DNA of 64,000 nt from Bedellia somnulentella (GCA_963576735.1 OY755191.1:13855608-13919607); one strand, 5' to 3'; counted from the stretch's first letter, positions 21,712 through 32,450 are shown. Numbers and translations are program-made. Notes: generated by a model not told the origin, from the sequence alone.

Positions 21712-21918
21712 GGGTAGCCAGTGCTTGAGAATTAAAATTTCCTCAGCCACTTTTTGAAGTTGAGTAGAGAAAAGATGATAAGCAAAGGAAGGTGGTATTA
21801 AAAGGATGATAAAGAATCTAATAAAAAACTTCAAAAGACCCAGAACCCTCAGTTACCTCTTCCAAAGCACGCAGGTAGCAGAAGATTTGTGCTATTTAAA
21901 GCCGTCACTACACAGCAT
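21712..21918 (-). repeat. diverged SINE-A (reverse)
   Basis: GGTAGCCAGTGCTTGAG to GCCGTCACTACACAGCA, with a degraded body. Confidence 0.55.
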
Positions 21919-21939
21919 TTTATTTCACTTACATGTATA

Positions 21940-22115
21940 CTTATATACTTACAAGTTGCGTGGGGAAAAGATGGTGAAATAAAGGTTGTTGGTGATGGGT
22001 CTCAACCGCATTGCCCAAAAATTTCTTAAAAGCCCCAATACCGTTAGTCGCCTCTTACGTACACCCACCGGAAGAAATGGGGTAGTGCTATACTAAGCCG
22101 ACACCACACAGCTAT
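21940..22115 (-). repeat. SINE-A, 3' truncated (reverse)
   Basis: GTGGGGAAAAGATGGTGAAA, CGTACACCCACCGGAAG, and the head end CGACACCACACAGCT. The tail third is missing. Confidence 0.75.
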
Positions 22116-22694
22116 ATTCAAATTCAAATCATTTAATGCATTCATGTGGTATAGTTCGAGATGATACAGGTTATTTTATTTATTGTTCCATAACATGAAC
22201 CCATATTCATCACTATATTTTCTTAATTAAATGATGAAAGCTCCAAAACACTCAAACAGATGATAAATTGTGGACACCACATTTATCTTGTTTCGATGGG
22301 GATACCCGTGACAAATATTAATATCCCTTTTGCCAAACTTAACCAATTATTTATCTCCAAATCGAAAGGCGACAATAATAATTAAAATGAAATACAAAAA
22401 AGGAACAGTTAATAACCTGCTTTTTATAAAATATTCCCTATAAATAAGTTTGAATTTGTTTTTCTTTGAACTTAATCTCCACTGGCAAGCGCGCGAGCGG
22501 GACACACTTCTCTCTCACACGGCTCTCGTTCTAGGACGTTTCTCTGCTTGACAGTCTTTAAAAGATAATTAACTTTATTGCATGGTAATAAATTGCATTT
22601 TTGTTAACCATATTTTTGTAAGTACGCTCTCCTGTTAAGTTAGTAGCTTCATGGTAACCATTCAATCAGTCTACATCCTGTCAAAAATAAGTGA
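22116..22694. other. unassigned stretch
   Basis: Contains a short G+C-rich patch near 22490-22545. No gene or repeat was recognised. Confidence 0.4.
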
Positions 22695-23220
22695 AATCCA
22701 TCCAAAAACATTCTGTAAAAAACTAGCCACGTCTCGATAGAGCTGCTTGTTTATCTCTAAAAAGTAATGGAATCTCTAAAATAAGTGGAGCCAAGTCTAA
22801 GGTTCCTTACTGCGATTTATTTATTATTATAGTTATTTTTACGTGACTTGGCCGTTGACTTGTAATAAGTAGATTATGATTAAAGTTTAAGGGAAACATG
22901 AAACAATCACCAGAGTTCTTACAACTAAAAATGAAGATAGATTAGAATCACAAAAAAATGTTAAGTGGACTCTACATAATCGGCATAAGAACTTTAGAAG
23001 ATTAAAATAAATCTGCAAATAACTGAGTAAATAAACTTGTACATACTAAACGTGTAAAGAATGGTGAACGGCCAAGTCACGTAAAATTAACTATAAAAAT
23101 CGCAGTAAGGAACCTTAGACTTGGCTCCACTTATTTTAGAGATTCCATTACTTTTTAGAGATAAACAAGCAGCTCTATCGAGACTTGGCTAGTTTTTTAC
23201 AGAATGTTTTTGGATGGATT
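22695..23220. mobile_element. MITE with ~150-bp inverted arms
   Basis: Arms 22695-22857 and 23068-23220 are near-identical inverted copies starting AATCCATCCAAAAACATTCT. The left arm carries a small extra TTATTATT-type insertion. The loop is non-coding. The right end abuts the TTATT at which Dong copy A starts. Confidence 0.85.
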
Positions 23221-23224
23221 ATTA

Positions 23225-24382
23225 TTTTGGGAATACTTTTAGTTTCTCGCCTCTCCCATGGCCAAAACAGAAAATTAGAATTTTAAATGGGAGAGGCGGT
23301 ATTCCCCGACAAGAGCACAGTCGGTCGGGGTCAGGGAGTCAGGTTCAAGAACCGACGGACGATCCGAGCCGTGTCGAGCAGCACCGCTTTCTGCATTTGT
23401 GCTGGAACCGACACGCCACAGAAATCCAACCGCCTCAAGTTGGTCGCGAGGCTGGTTGGAATTAACCCGTTCGCGGACAAAACAATTGGGATTATTTCTG
23501 TCGAAGTCACACCCCACATGTCGGTGACCTCGTGAGCCAGATCGAGATATTTCCGACGCTTCTCGGTTTCGGCTTTCACGAGACCCTCGTCATGAGGGAT
23601 AGTGACATCCACTAGAAATACCCTCGACTGCGACCGATCCCATACCACGATATCAGGCTTATTCGCTAGAATAGTCCTGTCCGTGATAACAGATCGGTCC
23701 CAATAGATTTTGGCTTGGTCGTTTTCTAGGATTGGCTCCGGCAAAAACTTGTAATACGGTAGCCTCTGTTGCAAGAGTCCGTATTTCAGAGCGAGCTCCT
23801 GATGTAGGATTTTGGCTGCTTGGTTGTGTCTGTGCAAGTACTCAGTGTTAGCAAGAGCCGAACAACCGAAAATAACATGCCTAAGTGACTCTCCGGGACG
23901 GCCACATGCTCGACAGATGTCTGTGGTACCGTCCTTTAGGATGTATTTCCGATAGTTCCGCGTCTTGATAACCTGGTCTTGTATTGCACAGACAAAACCT
24001 TCGGTTTCCCCAAAGAGGTCCCCGAAACGCAGCCAATGCAGGGAGGCTTTACGGTCCACGAAAGGTTCGTGAAGTACCTTGTAAAACCTCCCGTGCAGCT
24101 CCTTCTCTTTCCATACGGACTCCCGATCAGAGGTGCTAAGTACCTCCGGGGTTCGCCAATCCTGTGAGGCCAACGATAAGGGAGTCAGTCCTTTATCACT
24201 AGCGACCACCTCTCCCCGAATACTATCATCCGTCATCGTCAAAAAATAGTTTCTGAGGTTGCATACCTCGCGGTTGTACATGGTCTTGGCACTCAAGAGG
24301 CCTCGACCACCACACTTCCGCGGGATATACAATCTCATAACCGACGACCTCGGATGATGCATTCGATGAGAGGTCATCATCG
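23225..24382 (-). mobile_element. Dong copy A: 3' part of an R4/Dong-clade LINE
   Basis: Matches the 3' third of copies B and D from the UTR hairpin to the MMTSHRMHHPRSS codons. It stops abruptly at 24382, where copies B and D continue TGCGGACTCG. The 3' end abuts ATTATT, in keeping with Dong's preference for TAA repeats. Confidence 0.85.
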
Positions 24383-25433
24383 ACTTCCTACTAAGTCGTA
24401 GTGCGCGCCCGGTCAGCTTTATGTCAAGGGTTGGCATAGTTTCCTTTGACTGTCTGCAGCCAGGCTCTTCCTGCCAGTGTGACTTGGAGAGAGAGTGCGT
24501 GCGTTCTCTTAGCCACGCACGCAGCTGACCAAAAAGCAGGGGGATAATCGGTTCAGGACCCTGCAGGTTCCTGGCCGACCCCGCCCTAGCCAGTTCGTCA
24601 GCCGCGTCGTTTCCCAATGAGCCGCTATGACCTTTAATCCATTGAAGGGTTATAATGTTTTTCCGGGCTACCTCCTCCAGAGCACTGTGGCACTCCAGGA
24701 CTAGTCCTGAAGTGAACACACAACGATCCAGAGCCTGTAGCACAGATGCACTGTCCGAGATGATTTTGACATGCATATCGGACAGCGCACGGGCTTTGAT
24801 TGCCATTGCCGCCTCAGTTATTTCAAGACACTCCGCTTGGAATACCGTATTGTGGTGGCCTAGGCTTTTGGAGATTTTGATACTGAGGTCTTGTGAGTAT
24901 ACGCCCGCTCCAGTCCCTTGGTTGGTCTTGGAGCCATCTGTATACACACGCACCTCTTTAATATCGGAGTAGTCATGTTGTTCCTCTTCGAGTACAACAG
25001 TGTAGTTGTGCTTGGTTATAATGGTTTTTGTTATCATATCACATGGTGCAGCAAGTAAGGGCTGATATTGGATGGCCGCTGTGTAAATATTAGTGTGTAG
25101 GATTCTTGAGTCATTTTTGAGGTGTCCTGCCTTTTTTAGCCTAAGTGAGGACATCGCTGCCTCTTGCTGTATGTGTAAGTGTAAGGGCGGCAGATTCAGT
25201 AGCACCTGAAGAGCTGCCGTGGGTGCGGTTCTCATACAGCCCGTGATGGCCATGCAGGCAAGCCGTTGCATTTTTTCTAGGTCGTTTTGGGCTGTTGTTA
25301 ATCTAGTTCTCGACCACCAGACCAGTGAGCCGTAGGTTATCACAGGTCTAATAATGGTGGTATAAAGCCAGTGTACGATCTTAGGTTTTAATCCCCAGTT
25401 TTTACCTAGTATCCGCTTGCACTGCCATAGCAT
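23331..25433 (-). CDS. chimeric 700-codon ORF: RNase H LINE joined in frame to the Dong nuclease end
   Basis: Residues 1-350 come from an I/LOA-type LINE: RT thumb (YTTIIRPVITYGSLVWW), then RNase H with VYTDGS, AECLEI, SDSASVL and KGHSGSLGNDAADELA, so all four acidic catalytic positions are visible. At the codons after GRALRLSRKS it switches in frame to Dong (MMTSHRMHHPRSSVMRL). It runs through the CX2CX8HX4C knuckle (CRACGRPGESLRHVIFGC) and the restriction-like endonuclease motif (KPDIVVWDRS, VFLVDVTIP). The N-terminal Met is not a natural start, because the RT upstream is cut off by a frameshift near 25540. Whether it is translated is unknown. It is best read as the product of two retroelements fused by chance, yet the frame stays open across the join. 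Confidence 0.75.
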   Translation of the reverse strand: MLWQCKRILGKNWGLKPKIVHWLYTTIIRPVITYGSLVWWSRTRLTTAQNDLEKMQRLACMAITGCMRTAPTAALQVLLNLPPLHLHIQQEAAMSSLRLKKAGHLKNDSRILHTNIYTAAIQYQPLLAAPCDMITKTIITKHNYTVVLEEEQHDYSDIKEVRVYTDGSKTNQGTGAGVYSQDLSIKISKSLGHHNTVFQAECLEITEAAMAIKARALSDMHVKIISDSASVLQALDRCVFTSGLVLECHSALEEVARKNIITLQWIKGHSGSLGNDAADELARAGSARNLQGPEPIIPLLFGQLRAWLRERTHSLSKSHWQEEPGCRQSKETMPTLDIKLTGRALRLSRKSMMTSHRMHHPRSSVMRLYIPRKCGGRGLLSAKTMYNREVCNLRNYFLTMTDDSIRGEVVASDKGLTPLSLASQDWRTPEVLSTSDRESVWKEKELHGRFYKVLHEPFVDRKASLHWLRFGDLFGETEGFVCAIQDQVIKTRNYRKYILKDGTTDICRACGRPGESLRHVIFGCSALANTEYLHRHNQAAKILHQELALKYGLLQQRLPYYKFLPEPILENDQAKIYWDRSVITDRTILANKPDIVVWDRSQSRVFLVDVTIPHDEGLVKAETEKRRKYLDLAHEVTDMWGVTSTEIIPIVLSANGLIPTSLATNLRRLDFCGVSVPAQMQKAVLLDTARIVRRFLNLTP

Positions 25434-26320
25434 AGCGCTGGCTTTTTTTATTGTGTTATCTAAATGTGGTTTCCAGCTCAGTTTGTCATCTAGGGTAATT
25501 CCTAGATATTTAACAGTCTTGGAAAGAGTGAGTTGGGTTCCAAAGAGTTTTGGAAGTTCAAAAGGGGGGAGTTTCCTTTTGTGAGTGAAAAGAGTTGTTC
25601 AGTCTTTTGAGGGTTTACTTTCAGGTCGTATTCGTTACACCATGTCTCCACTACTCTTAATGCTTGACCCATTTGATTGCAGAGCGTGTTTACATGATTT
25701 CCATTTAGAAGGATAGTGAGATCATCCGCGTAGCCTACAGTAAAGTAGCCTCGGGCATTGAGCCTCCTAAGTAGAGAGTCGACCACCATGTTCCATAGGA
25801 GTGGGGAGAGGACCCCCCCTTGGGGGCATCCTCTTGTCACAATGGCTCTGGTGGTGTCTTTTAAGGTTACTTGGACCGCTCTGAGTCTCAACATGTTAAC
25901 AACCCAACCCCTGAGTGTGGAGTCAACACGGAAGTCTTTCAGAGTTTTCTCGATACAAGGTATGTTAGTTTTATCAAAAGCACCTTCAATATCTATGAAG
26001 GTGCCTAGTGTGGATAGCTTAGTGCTGAGTGCACATTCAATTTTAGATATTACGTTGTGTAGTGCAGTCTCAGTTGATTTATCTTTAGTGAAAGCATGTT
26101 GGTTTATATGGAGGGGTTTTTTCGCATGTGATTTTTCTCTTATATGTCTGTCACAGAGTCTTTCCAGAGTTTTTAAGAGAAAGGATGTAAGGCTGATGGG
26201 TCTAAAGGACTTCGGGTCGGTATAGTCCGACTTACCGGGTTTGGGTATGAAAGTTACTTTGACTTCGCGCCGTGGTATCGGTACATATCTGTAAGCGATG
26301 CATGATTGATATATTTCTTT
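24383..26320 (-). pseudogene. I/LOA-type LINE fragment: RT and RNase H
   Basis: From about 26315 the minus strand reads an RT: REVKVTFIPKPGKSDY, FRPISLTSFLLKTLE, HAFTKDKSTETAL, FIDIEGAFDKT, then GCPQGGVLSPLLWN and the catalytic VGYADDLTILL (25894-25502 frame). A frameshift near 25540, in a run of C and T, moves the frame to the one read by the chimeric ORF (KTVKYLGITLDDKLSWKPHL). RNase H follows. An endonuclease and N-terminal RT are missing. RT followed by RNase H suits the I or LOA clades; I favour LOA only weakly. Confidence 0.75.
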
Positions 26321-26329
26321 ATATAATTA

Positions 26330-26395
26330 TATATACTTTATTTATTAGTAATAATCCCCACATGAGGTTGGCATGAACAAAAACATTCCAAATCC
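26330..26395 (+). repeat. SINE-C tail fragment
   Basis: TTTATTTATTAGTAATAATC followed by CCCACATGAGGT and GAACAAAAACATTCC. It joins the 5' end of the LINE fragment. Confidence 0.65.
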
Positions 26396-26419
26396 GTTTT
26401 TATATATAATTCGTCATAT

Positions 26420-26575
26420 GTACAAACATACCCACGCTATTAGTTCCCATTACACAACGCAGAGACTATCGCCACTATGTATGATACTGGAAAAACTCTT
26501 GAACTCTTGATACTCATTAATATTTTCACACACTCCCTTTATTATTAGGACTTCGTACCTTTTTAAGCAGTCTCT
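26420..26575 (-). repeat. diverged RTE-1 3' end (reverse)
   Basis: CCCACGCTATTAGTTCCCAT, CAGAGACTATCGCCACTATG and CACACTCCCTTTATTATTAG follow the order of other RTE-1 ends. Confidence 0.5.
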
Positions 26576-26673
26576 CATTGTAAATATCATTGTTAAACAA
26601 CTCATTTTCTCCTGTTATTCGGCACGTAGTATATAAAGCGAATGCTTTTAGGGGCACGTATCGCTAATAGAGC

Positions 26674-28778
26674 AAGAGCCCGCGACGGCCAGACCTTAGT
26701 TATAGTATAAAGTCTAAAAGTTTCTCTGTGTATGCCCACTATACAGGTAAGAACGATCCCAGGCTATGAAACTTGGGTCGCCCCGGCTTTGGCAGGTAAC
26801 AGGTAGTAAAGGTGTGTAAAAATGTATCTCAAATTAGTTATAGTATAAAGCTTAGTTTTCATATATTTTATTAGCGGTGATCTTAGAAATCGCCTCGTCC
26901 ACAGCCAGACACTTAGTACAGTTGCAACCCCCTGCCAGACACCCTTAAAGTACGGTTAATTTTAATGATACTTTAGTTATAGTATAAAATCTGAATTTTA
27001 TATATGTTATTTGGAGAACTATAAAATGATGTTTCCTCAGTAGCCAGACAATTTGTATGGTTCCCCTATATTGCCAGACACGTTAAAGGTCTATTCGCTA
27101 GGTGCAAAGTAGGAGGTGGGGGAACACGAATCGATCACAGCGCGCACTGTGGCAAAAAAAGGAACATTCGGCGGCTAATCAAGTGTAATTGAAATGATGG
27201 AAAATATTGATAGTACTAAAATTGACAAATAATGCCAAGTTAATATAATATAATAATATCGACTATCCAGCGAATATAGTAATCCGAAGTGTTGATACAG
27301 ACATTATTGCTATAATGCTTGCTCATATGCACCACCTAAAAAATGATTCGTTTGTTTGGATGCTGACGGGAACTGGAAACAACTTAAGGTACGTGGACCT
27401 AACAACGATACATGCAGAATTAGGAGAATCTGTTTGTCAAAGCTTACCTGGATTTCACGCTATAACAGGGTGCGATTATAACCCTGCATTATTCAGGAAA
27501 GGAAAATTAAAACCTTACAAGCTATTGAAAAAATCTAATGAATTCCAGAAAGCTTTCATTAAGTTCGGTGGCAGTGAATTAATTCAAAAATTAAGACGAA
27601 CAAGAAAACGTATTTATTATTATTCAAATATTTATATGTAATATATACACAGTTCATAATATCTTTGATGTTGATGCGGCTAGACTTCAAATCTTTATAA
27701 ATTCTTATGCAGTCTCTGATGTGAATGAATCTTTTAATCGAAAAAAATTGCGCAATTTCGACGCTAGCAGTTTACCACCTTGTAAAAGTGAACTATTACA
27801 GCAATTTTTGCGAGCAAATTATATTTGTACAATTTGGAACAATGCTCACCGAAAAAATCCAACTTCTTACAAACGGTTGGGTACTGGAAAATGACCAATA
27901 CCATTTTAAATGGTTTGAAGGGGATCAGCTACCAAATTATGTCAGTGATTCTTTAACAACTTTGTCAGGTATGTAATTATGATGTTAAATTATTAAAGAA
28001 ACATTTAAAACTATTCGCAATTATATTAATTTGGTTTTATTATTACAGAAAATGACGAAGAAGGAGATATTGACGACGACCAATGATGAAGATATCGGCG
28101 AGGACGATGACAATAATTGAATATTTTTTTAAATTTTATAATATTATTATTTCATGTTTAAAATATTATTCTTTTACTTTGTATACCCTAGCTATAATTA
28201 TAATTAAACTCGTTTTTCATTGAATATTTTACTATCACAATAATTATTCCCTCCTTATAGTATATAAAAAATTGTTTGCAAAATATTGTAAATTTTTAAA
28301 TTTAAGCATAAAACTCTACAACCCATTACGCATATGCCCCTCGCGCTCGCACCTACAATAGACCTTTAACGTGTCTGGCAATATAGGGGAACCATACAAA
28401 TTGTCTGGCTACTGAGGAAACATCATTTTATAGTTCTCCAAATAACATATATAAAATTCAGATTTTATACTATAACTAAAGTATCATTAAAATTAACCCT
28501 ACTTTAAGGGTGTCTGGCAGGGGGTTGCAACTGTACTAAGTGTCTGGCTGTGGACGAGGCGATTTCTAAGATCACCACTAATAAAATATATGAAAACTAA
28601 GCTTTATACTATACCTAATTTGAGATACATTTTTACATACCTTTACTACCTGTTACCTGCCAAAGCCGGGGCGACCCAAGTTTCATAGCCTGGGATCGTT
28701 CTTACCTGTATAGTGGGCATACACAGAGAAACTTTTAGACTTTATACTATAACTAAGGTCTGGCCGTCGCGGGCTCTT
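26674..28778. mobile_element. DNA element with ~430-bp inverted repeats
   Basis: Left arm 26674-27105 and right arm 28347-28778 start AAGAGCCCGCGACGGCCAGA and appear about 99% identical by eye, with three or so differences. Each arm contains five GCCAGAC motifs and three TTATAGTATAAA motifs. The core holds a broken XPG-like nuclease gene. High arm identity suggests recent insertion or recent conversion. The superfamily is not assigned; XPG-like nucleases occur in Academ transposons, so that is one candidate. Confidence 0.85.
27258..28086 (+). pseudogene. XPG/FEN1-like nuclease C-terminal part, with one intron
   Basis: First block (about 27258-27640): IVIRSVDTDIIAIML, a PIN/XPG-type acidic strand; then LPGFHAITGCDYNPALFRKG, which has the GCDY element of XPG-like nucleases; then KPYKLLKKSNEFQKAF. 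The frame is lost near 27600-27650, resumes (NESFNRKKLRNFDASSLPPC, FLRANYICTIWNNAH), shifts again near 27875 and then reads NGWVLENDQYHFKWFEGDQLP to LS. An intron with GTATGT donor at 27969 and TTACAG acceptor ending 28048 joins to an acidic tail (ENDEEGDIDDD, stop TGA 28084-28086). The N-terminal half is missing, so it cannot encode an active enzyme. Confidence 0.6.
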
Positions 28779-28849
28779 AGACTATAAGATCATTTTCGTA
28801 CTATTGAAATCATCGTTTCAAGAATCATTTGAAAGCTGTTAAGGCGCCG

Positions 28850-28965
28850 TTGGTTCAGCGAAAAATATCATCTGAGGGGGTGCTGCCCCCGCGGGCGCGG
28901 GGAAGCGCCTACGCGCCGATCGAGCGGCCGTCTCCTCGACGCGACGCCGCGTGCGCGCGTTTTAA
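28850..28965. repeat. G+C-rich hairpin segment
   Basis: GGGGGTGCTGCCCCCGCGGG and surrounding 80% G+C-like sequence differ sharply from the AT-rich context. It resembles the hairpin segment at 14173 in form. Function unknown. Confidence 0.35.
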
Positions 28966-28975
28966 AAACATACAG

Positions 28976-29139
28976 TAGGGTAAGCAATACAGTTATTGTC
29001 AACTCGACAGTTTTAGCCACTCGCAAATATTTTATATGGTATGGGTTCGGACATTTGTTTATGATTATTTACATTTTCTTTCTAAAATATTTACGAATGG
29101 TTATAACAGTCAGGGTGACGAAAACTGTATCGCTTACCC
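28976..29139. mobile_element. short MITE with TAGGGTAAGC ends
   Basis: Left end TAGGGTAAGCAATACAGTT and right end its inverse (AACTGTATCGCTTACCCTA), one mismatch. About 164 bp, non-coding. Confidence 0.7.
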
Positions 29140-29196
29140 TAGGTTATCAATTTCAAAAATAGTTTCTACCATGGCCGTTTACAATATAAAATATAA

Positions 29197-29587
29197 CATA
29201 ACATAAACATAAACGTTCACGCCGTTTATCCCCGAAGGGGTTGGCAGAGGTACCAAATACTTCTGAACTCTCATGGCAGCGCCAGATGGCGCTAATCACT
29301 AGATAGTGCCCAGAGAAGGTACCCACGTTTTGCTTAGACAGTGTACTCACGTGGTAGGGGGCAGGCCTATCGCCGTTTTGTACGAATACACTATCACATG
29401 ACTAAGTACAACTCAGCCATGTGGGTTTCCTCACGATGTTTTCCCTCACCGTTAACAACCATGATAAATTAACCACACATATGACTTTAGAAAAGACAAA
29501 TTGGTGTAGGCCCGACCTAGGATTGGAACTCACACCCTTCTGTTTTCGGGCGGGTGTTCTACCCACTGGACTATCATGTCGTCGTCG
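29197..29587 (-). repeat. SINE-B with 12-bp target duplication (reverse)
   Basis: TATAAAATATAA occurs at 29185-29196 and 29588-29599. Between them lies a complete SINE-B with tail ATAACATAAACATAAACG, body and tRNA-like head (GGATTGGAACTCACACC in antisense). Confidence 0.85.
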
Positions 29588-29599
29588 TATAAAATATAA

Positions 29600-29889
29600 T
29601 GATACGATAGATTTGTCTACCCCACAGACATGTATTTGAATTTACGAAATGATAGTGAACTTCAATGTGCTTAGAATTCTTTGTAAAGTTTCCATACTTA
29701 GAAATAGCTACAGCTGCTGAATTATCTTCATAGATTTTAACTGGTTTACAAACCTTAGTAAAGACATCATTCATTACACAAATGAGAAAATTTAGTTCGG
29801 TTACTGCTTCTGATAATTCTACATATTCAGCAAATGTTGAAGAGTTTGTTACACTACTTTGTTTTTTTTTATTTCCAATATTGAACAAA
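29600..29889 (-). pseudogene. copia-type RNase H fragment
   Basis: The 3' end of a Ty1/copia pol on the minus strand. KKKQSSVTNSSTFAEYVELS matches the usual KRQxSVxxSSTEAEYxALS. It continues with KIYEDNSAAVAIS (catalytic D) and KNSKHIEVHYHFV. Only about 90 codons remain; integrase, RT and LTRs are not seen. The SINE-B at 29197 lies just downstream. Confidence 0.75.
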
Positions 29890-30879
29890 CGAAGAGTTCC
29901 GTACTATCATCTATAATAGAAAATAACGTTTTTGTATGGGAGCCCCTTTGATATTTACTTTACTGTTATTTAATTATTTATTTTGAAAGGTGATAGACAA
30001 GTAAATATACTCTGAAAATTTTAAGTATCTACTTATTAACGTTTTAATATTGAGCAAACAATTACGGAAAAAAACACGTTCATTGTAAGGAGCCCCCCTT
30101 AAAATCCTTTTTTTACTTGTATCTGTTGTTATAGCGGCAACAGAAATACGTCATTTGTGAAAATTTCAGCTTTCTAGTTATCACTGTTTATGAGATACAG
30201 CCTGGAGAAAAACAGACAACAAAAAAAAATACTTGATTATTTTTCCTTCTCTACAAGTTATTTTATTTGTTTTTTTTTTTCAAATCCGAATTAGTTCTGG
30301 GTTGTATTATATTTGGTCATAGCGCCTTCTACTGGCTTTCCTTTTTGTAGATAAAATTTCTTCTCGGCGGTTTTTTTAAATCATTTTGTAACTTTCCGAG
30401 AACAAATTATTAAAACTAGTTAATTAGGTAGGTTATCAATAAGGACAAGTTAGTATAATAATAAGGCTACTGAACTACTCACTGACTAACTGACTCATTA
30501 ACTCACTGATTTAGATCGTTGTTCTCCGAGAAGATGTAGTGGTGGAGGAAAATAATGTACGAAGAGTTGCTCAGAATAAAAATGAGACCATGAGAAAATA
30601 GCGTTATTAAAAAACAGGTATAATTCTAGATTTATCATTCTTTTGTCAATTTATCATTCGTCTGTCGATGCACTCGAATATAATCGATTGAATCGTTTAG
30701 GCGCTGACGGGGAGTTCCCATCACTAAATTACTCATGTGACGTCACAGTAGGTGGAAAAATAATGGCACGCTTGGTTTCTATACAAGAAATGACACTTGC
30801 GTTATCTATTCAAATACAGATCTGTGGTCTACCCCTGTCAGTTTAACAAAATTATTACAGTGATAATTTCATAACTTTT
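29890..30879. other. mostly unassigned, with one dispersed-repeat-like block
   Basis: The stretch at about 29925-30240 (GTTATAGCGGCAACAGAAAT, TTATGAGATACAGCCTGGAG) looks like a dispersed moth repeat I have seen before, family not known. The rest to 30879 has no recognised gene. Confidence 0.4.
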
Positions 30880-31112
30880 GTCGTGTCGTGTCGACTTAGA
30901 ATAACACTACCCCATTTCTACCCGTGATCGTAAATGGCGACTAAGGGTATAGGGGCTTTTTAAGTGATTTTTGGGGCGATGTGGTTGGAGAACCGTCACC
31001 GAAATCATATATTATTACCATCTTTTCCCAAATCAACTTCCAAAAGTGGCTGAGGAATTTCTCATTCCAAAGCTCTGGCTATTCCGTTAAGGGATTTATA
31101 GCCGTGAGTATT
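30880..31112 (+). repeat. SINE-A (subfamily ii)
   Basis: GTGTCGACTTAGAATAACAC head; the diagnostic block is shortened to CTACCCGTGATCG; it ends GCCGTGAGTAT without (TATG)n. Confidence 0.8.
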
Positions 31113-31892
31113 TAATTTTCAGTTTACACCTGCAACTATTTAATATTATCAATTGAAATTAGAAGTTACTTTAACGGTTTTGTTCTTTTTCCCATTCCTA
31201 ATAAATTAAACAATAAAATATAAAAATGAGTGCAATCTATGAATTGAATGAATTCTTTTATATTTGCTAATGCTAACCGTACGCACGGTCACTCTCACGC
31301 CTACATTCACGCGCATCGTATACAGATAGGTCACTCGCACACTAACGGCGCCGCACGCGCGTAAATTGTAAGATCTGTAACACAAGGCGCGCGCGACATA
31401 GGTCCATCCCCTAAAGCAGCTCGCCGAGCACTGAGCGGGCGGCGGGCGGCGCTCGGGCACGAGTAGGACTGCGAATATCGATGTTTTTAAAATATTTGTT
31501 TTATTGAATTTATTAAAAAAGAAAACTAATCGCCAATTATTATTAGAAATTCAAATGCTCAAATTATGATGCAAGTTATATGTAAGTAGGTTAAATAAAT
31601 AAAATATAAAACCATTTTAAAGAGTGTAATTAGAGGTATGTTGGCGATTTTTTTCTATCGAGCGAAAATGTATTAATCATGTTTCGAATCGCCAATTTTA
31701 CAGCAGAAAAGCCTCAAGATTTTGATGTATTTTTTTCAAAACCATATTGTTATGAACATACGCATTATAATGTTTCAAAATCTCTGTTCGCTGCACTAAC
31801 GGCACCTTAACGCACAAACACCCGCCACCCCGGTCTTAGTGAGATCAATGAATAATACATAGGTTTTTTTACCTTTTCCTCTTTATTACAAA
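31113..31892. other. unassigned, with a G+C-rich patch
   Basis: About 31270-31465 is G+C-rich (many CGCG and GGCGGGCGGC), unlike its surroundings. An 84-codon minus-strand frame there lacks any domain I know. No repeat was recognised. Confidence 0.35.
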
Positions 31893-32450
31893 CTAGTGGT
31901 TCGCCCCGGCTTTGCACGGATGGTGTTAAATATTTTCACTGTTTACCCCCTACAGTATTTAGCGTGATGTTATATATCCTATGTCTTTTTCGTGGTTCTA
32001 AGCTACCTCTCCAACAATTTTCAGCCCGATCGGTTCATCTGTTCTCGAGTTAAAAATAGTGTAACTGACACGACATTCTTTTATATATATTATGTGGTTG
32101 TTGTTCCTCACTCGACATAGATAGGTATAGTGTGTCGCAGACTTTTTTGTAGATATTTATAAGATCTACAATGGATTATACCATTTTATGGTTCTATCTT
32201 TTGTAGTTTAGGCAGCGTACGCAAAATAAGTAACTTCTTTGGTTGATTTTTTTCAGTTTGTGTCCGAAAAATCCAAATATCTTACGGAACCCTATTTTTT
32301 TTTTCAAAATAAAATATAGTCTATTTACTCGTGGATAATGTAGCTTTCGAATAGTGAAAGAATTTAAAAAATCGGTCAAGTAGTTGTTGAGCCTATTCAT
32401 TACAACCAAACAAACAAAGTTTTCCTCTTTATAATATTAGTGTAGATAAT
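31893..32450 (+). mobile_element. Helitron-like non-autonomous element
   Basis: Begins ACTAGTGGTTCGCCCCGGCT, contains CAGCCCGATCGGTTCATCTG, and ends CCTCTTTATAATATTAGTGT. These are typical outer blocks of moth Helitron-like repeats. It is non-coding. Confidence 0.55.

Noticed and set aside
31206..31460. G+C-rich 84-codon frame as a possible host exon or CpG-island promoter
   Set aside because: No domain, no splice-supported continuation and no conserved motif seen. Left as unassigned.
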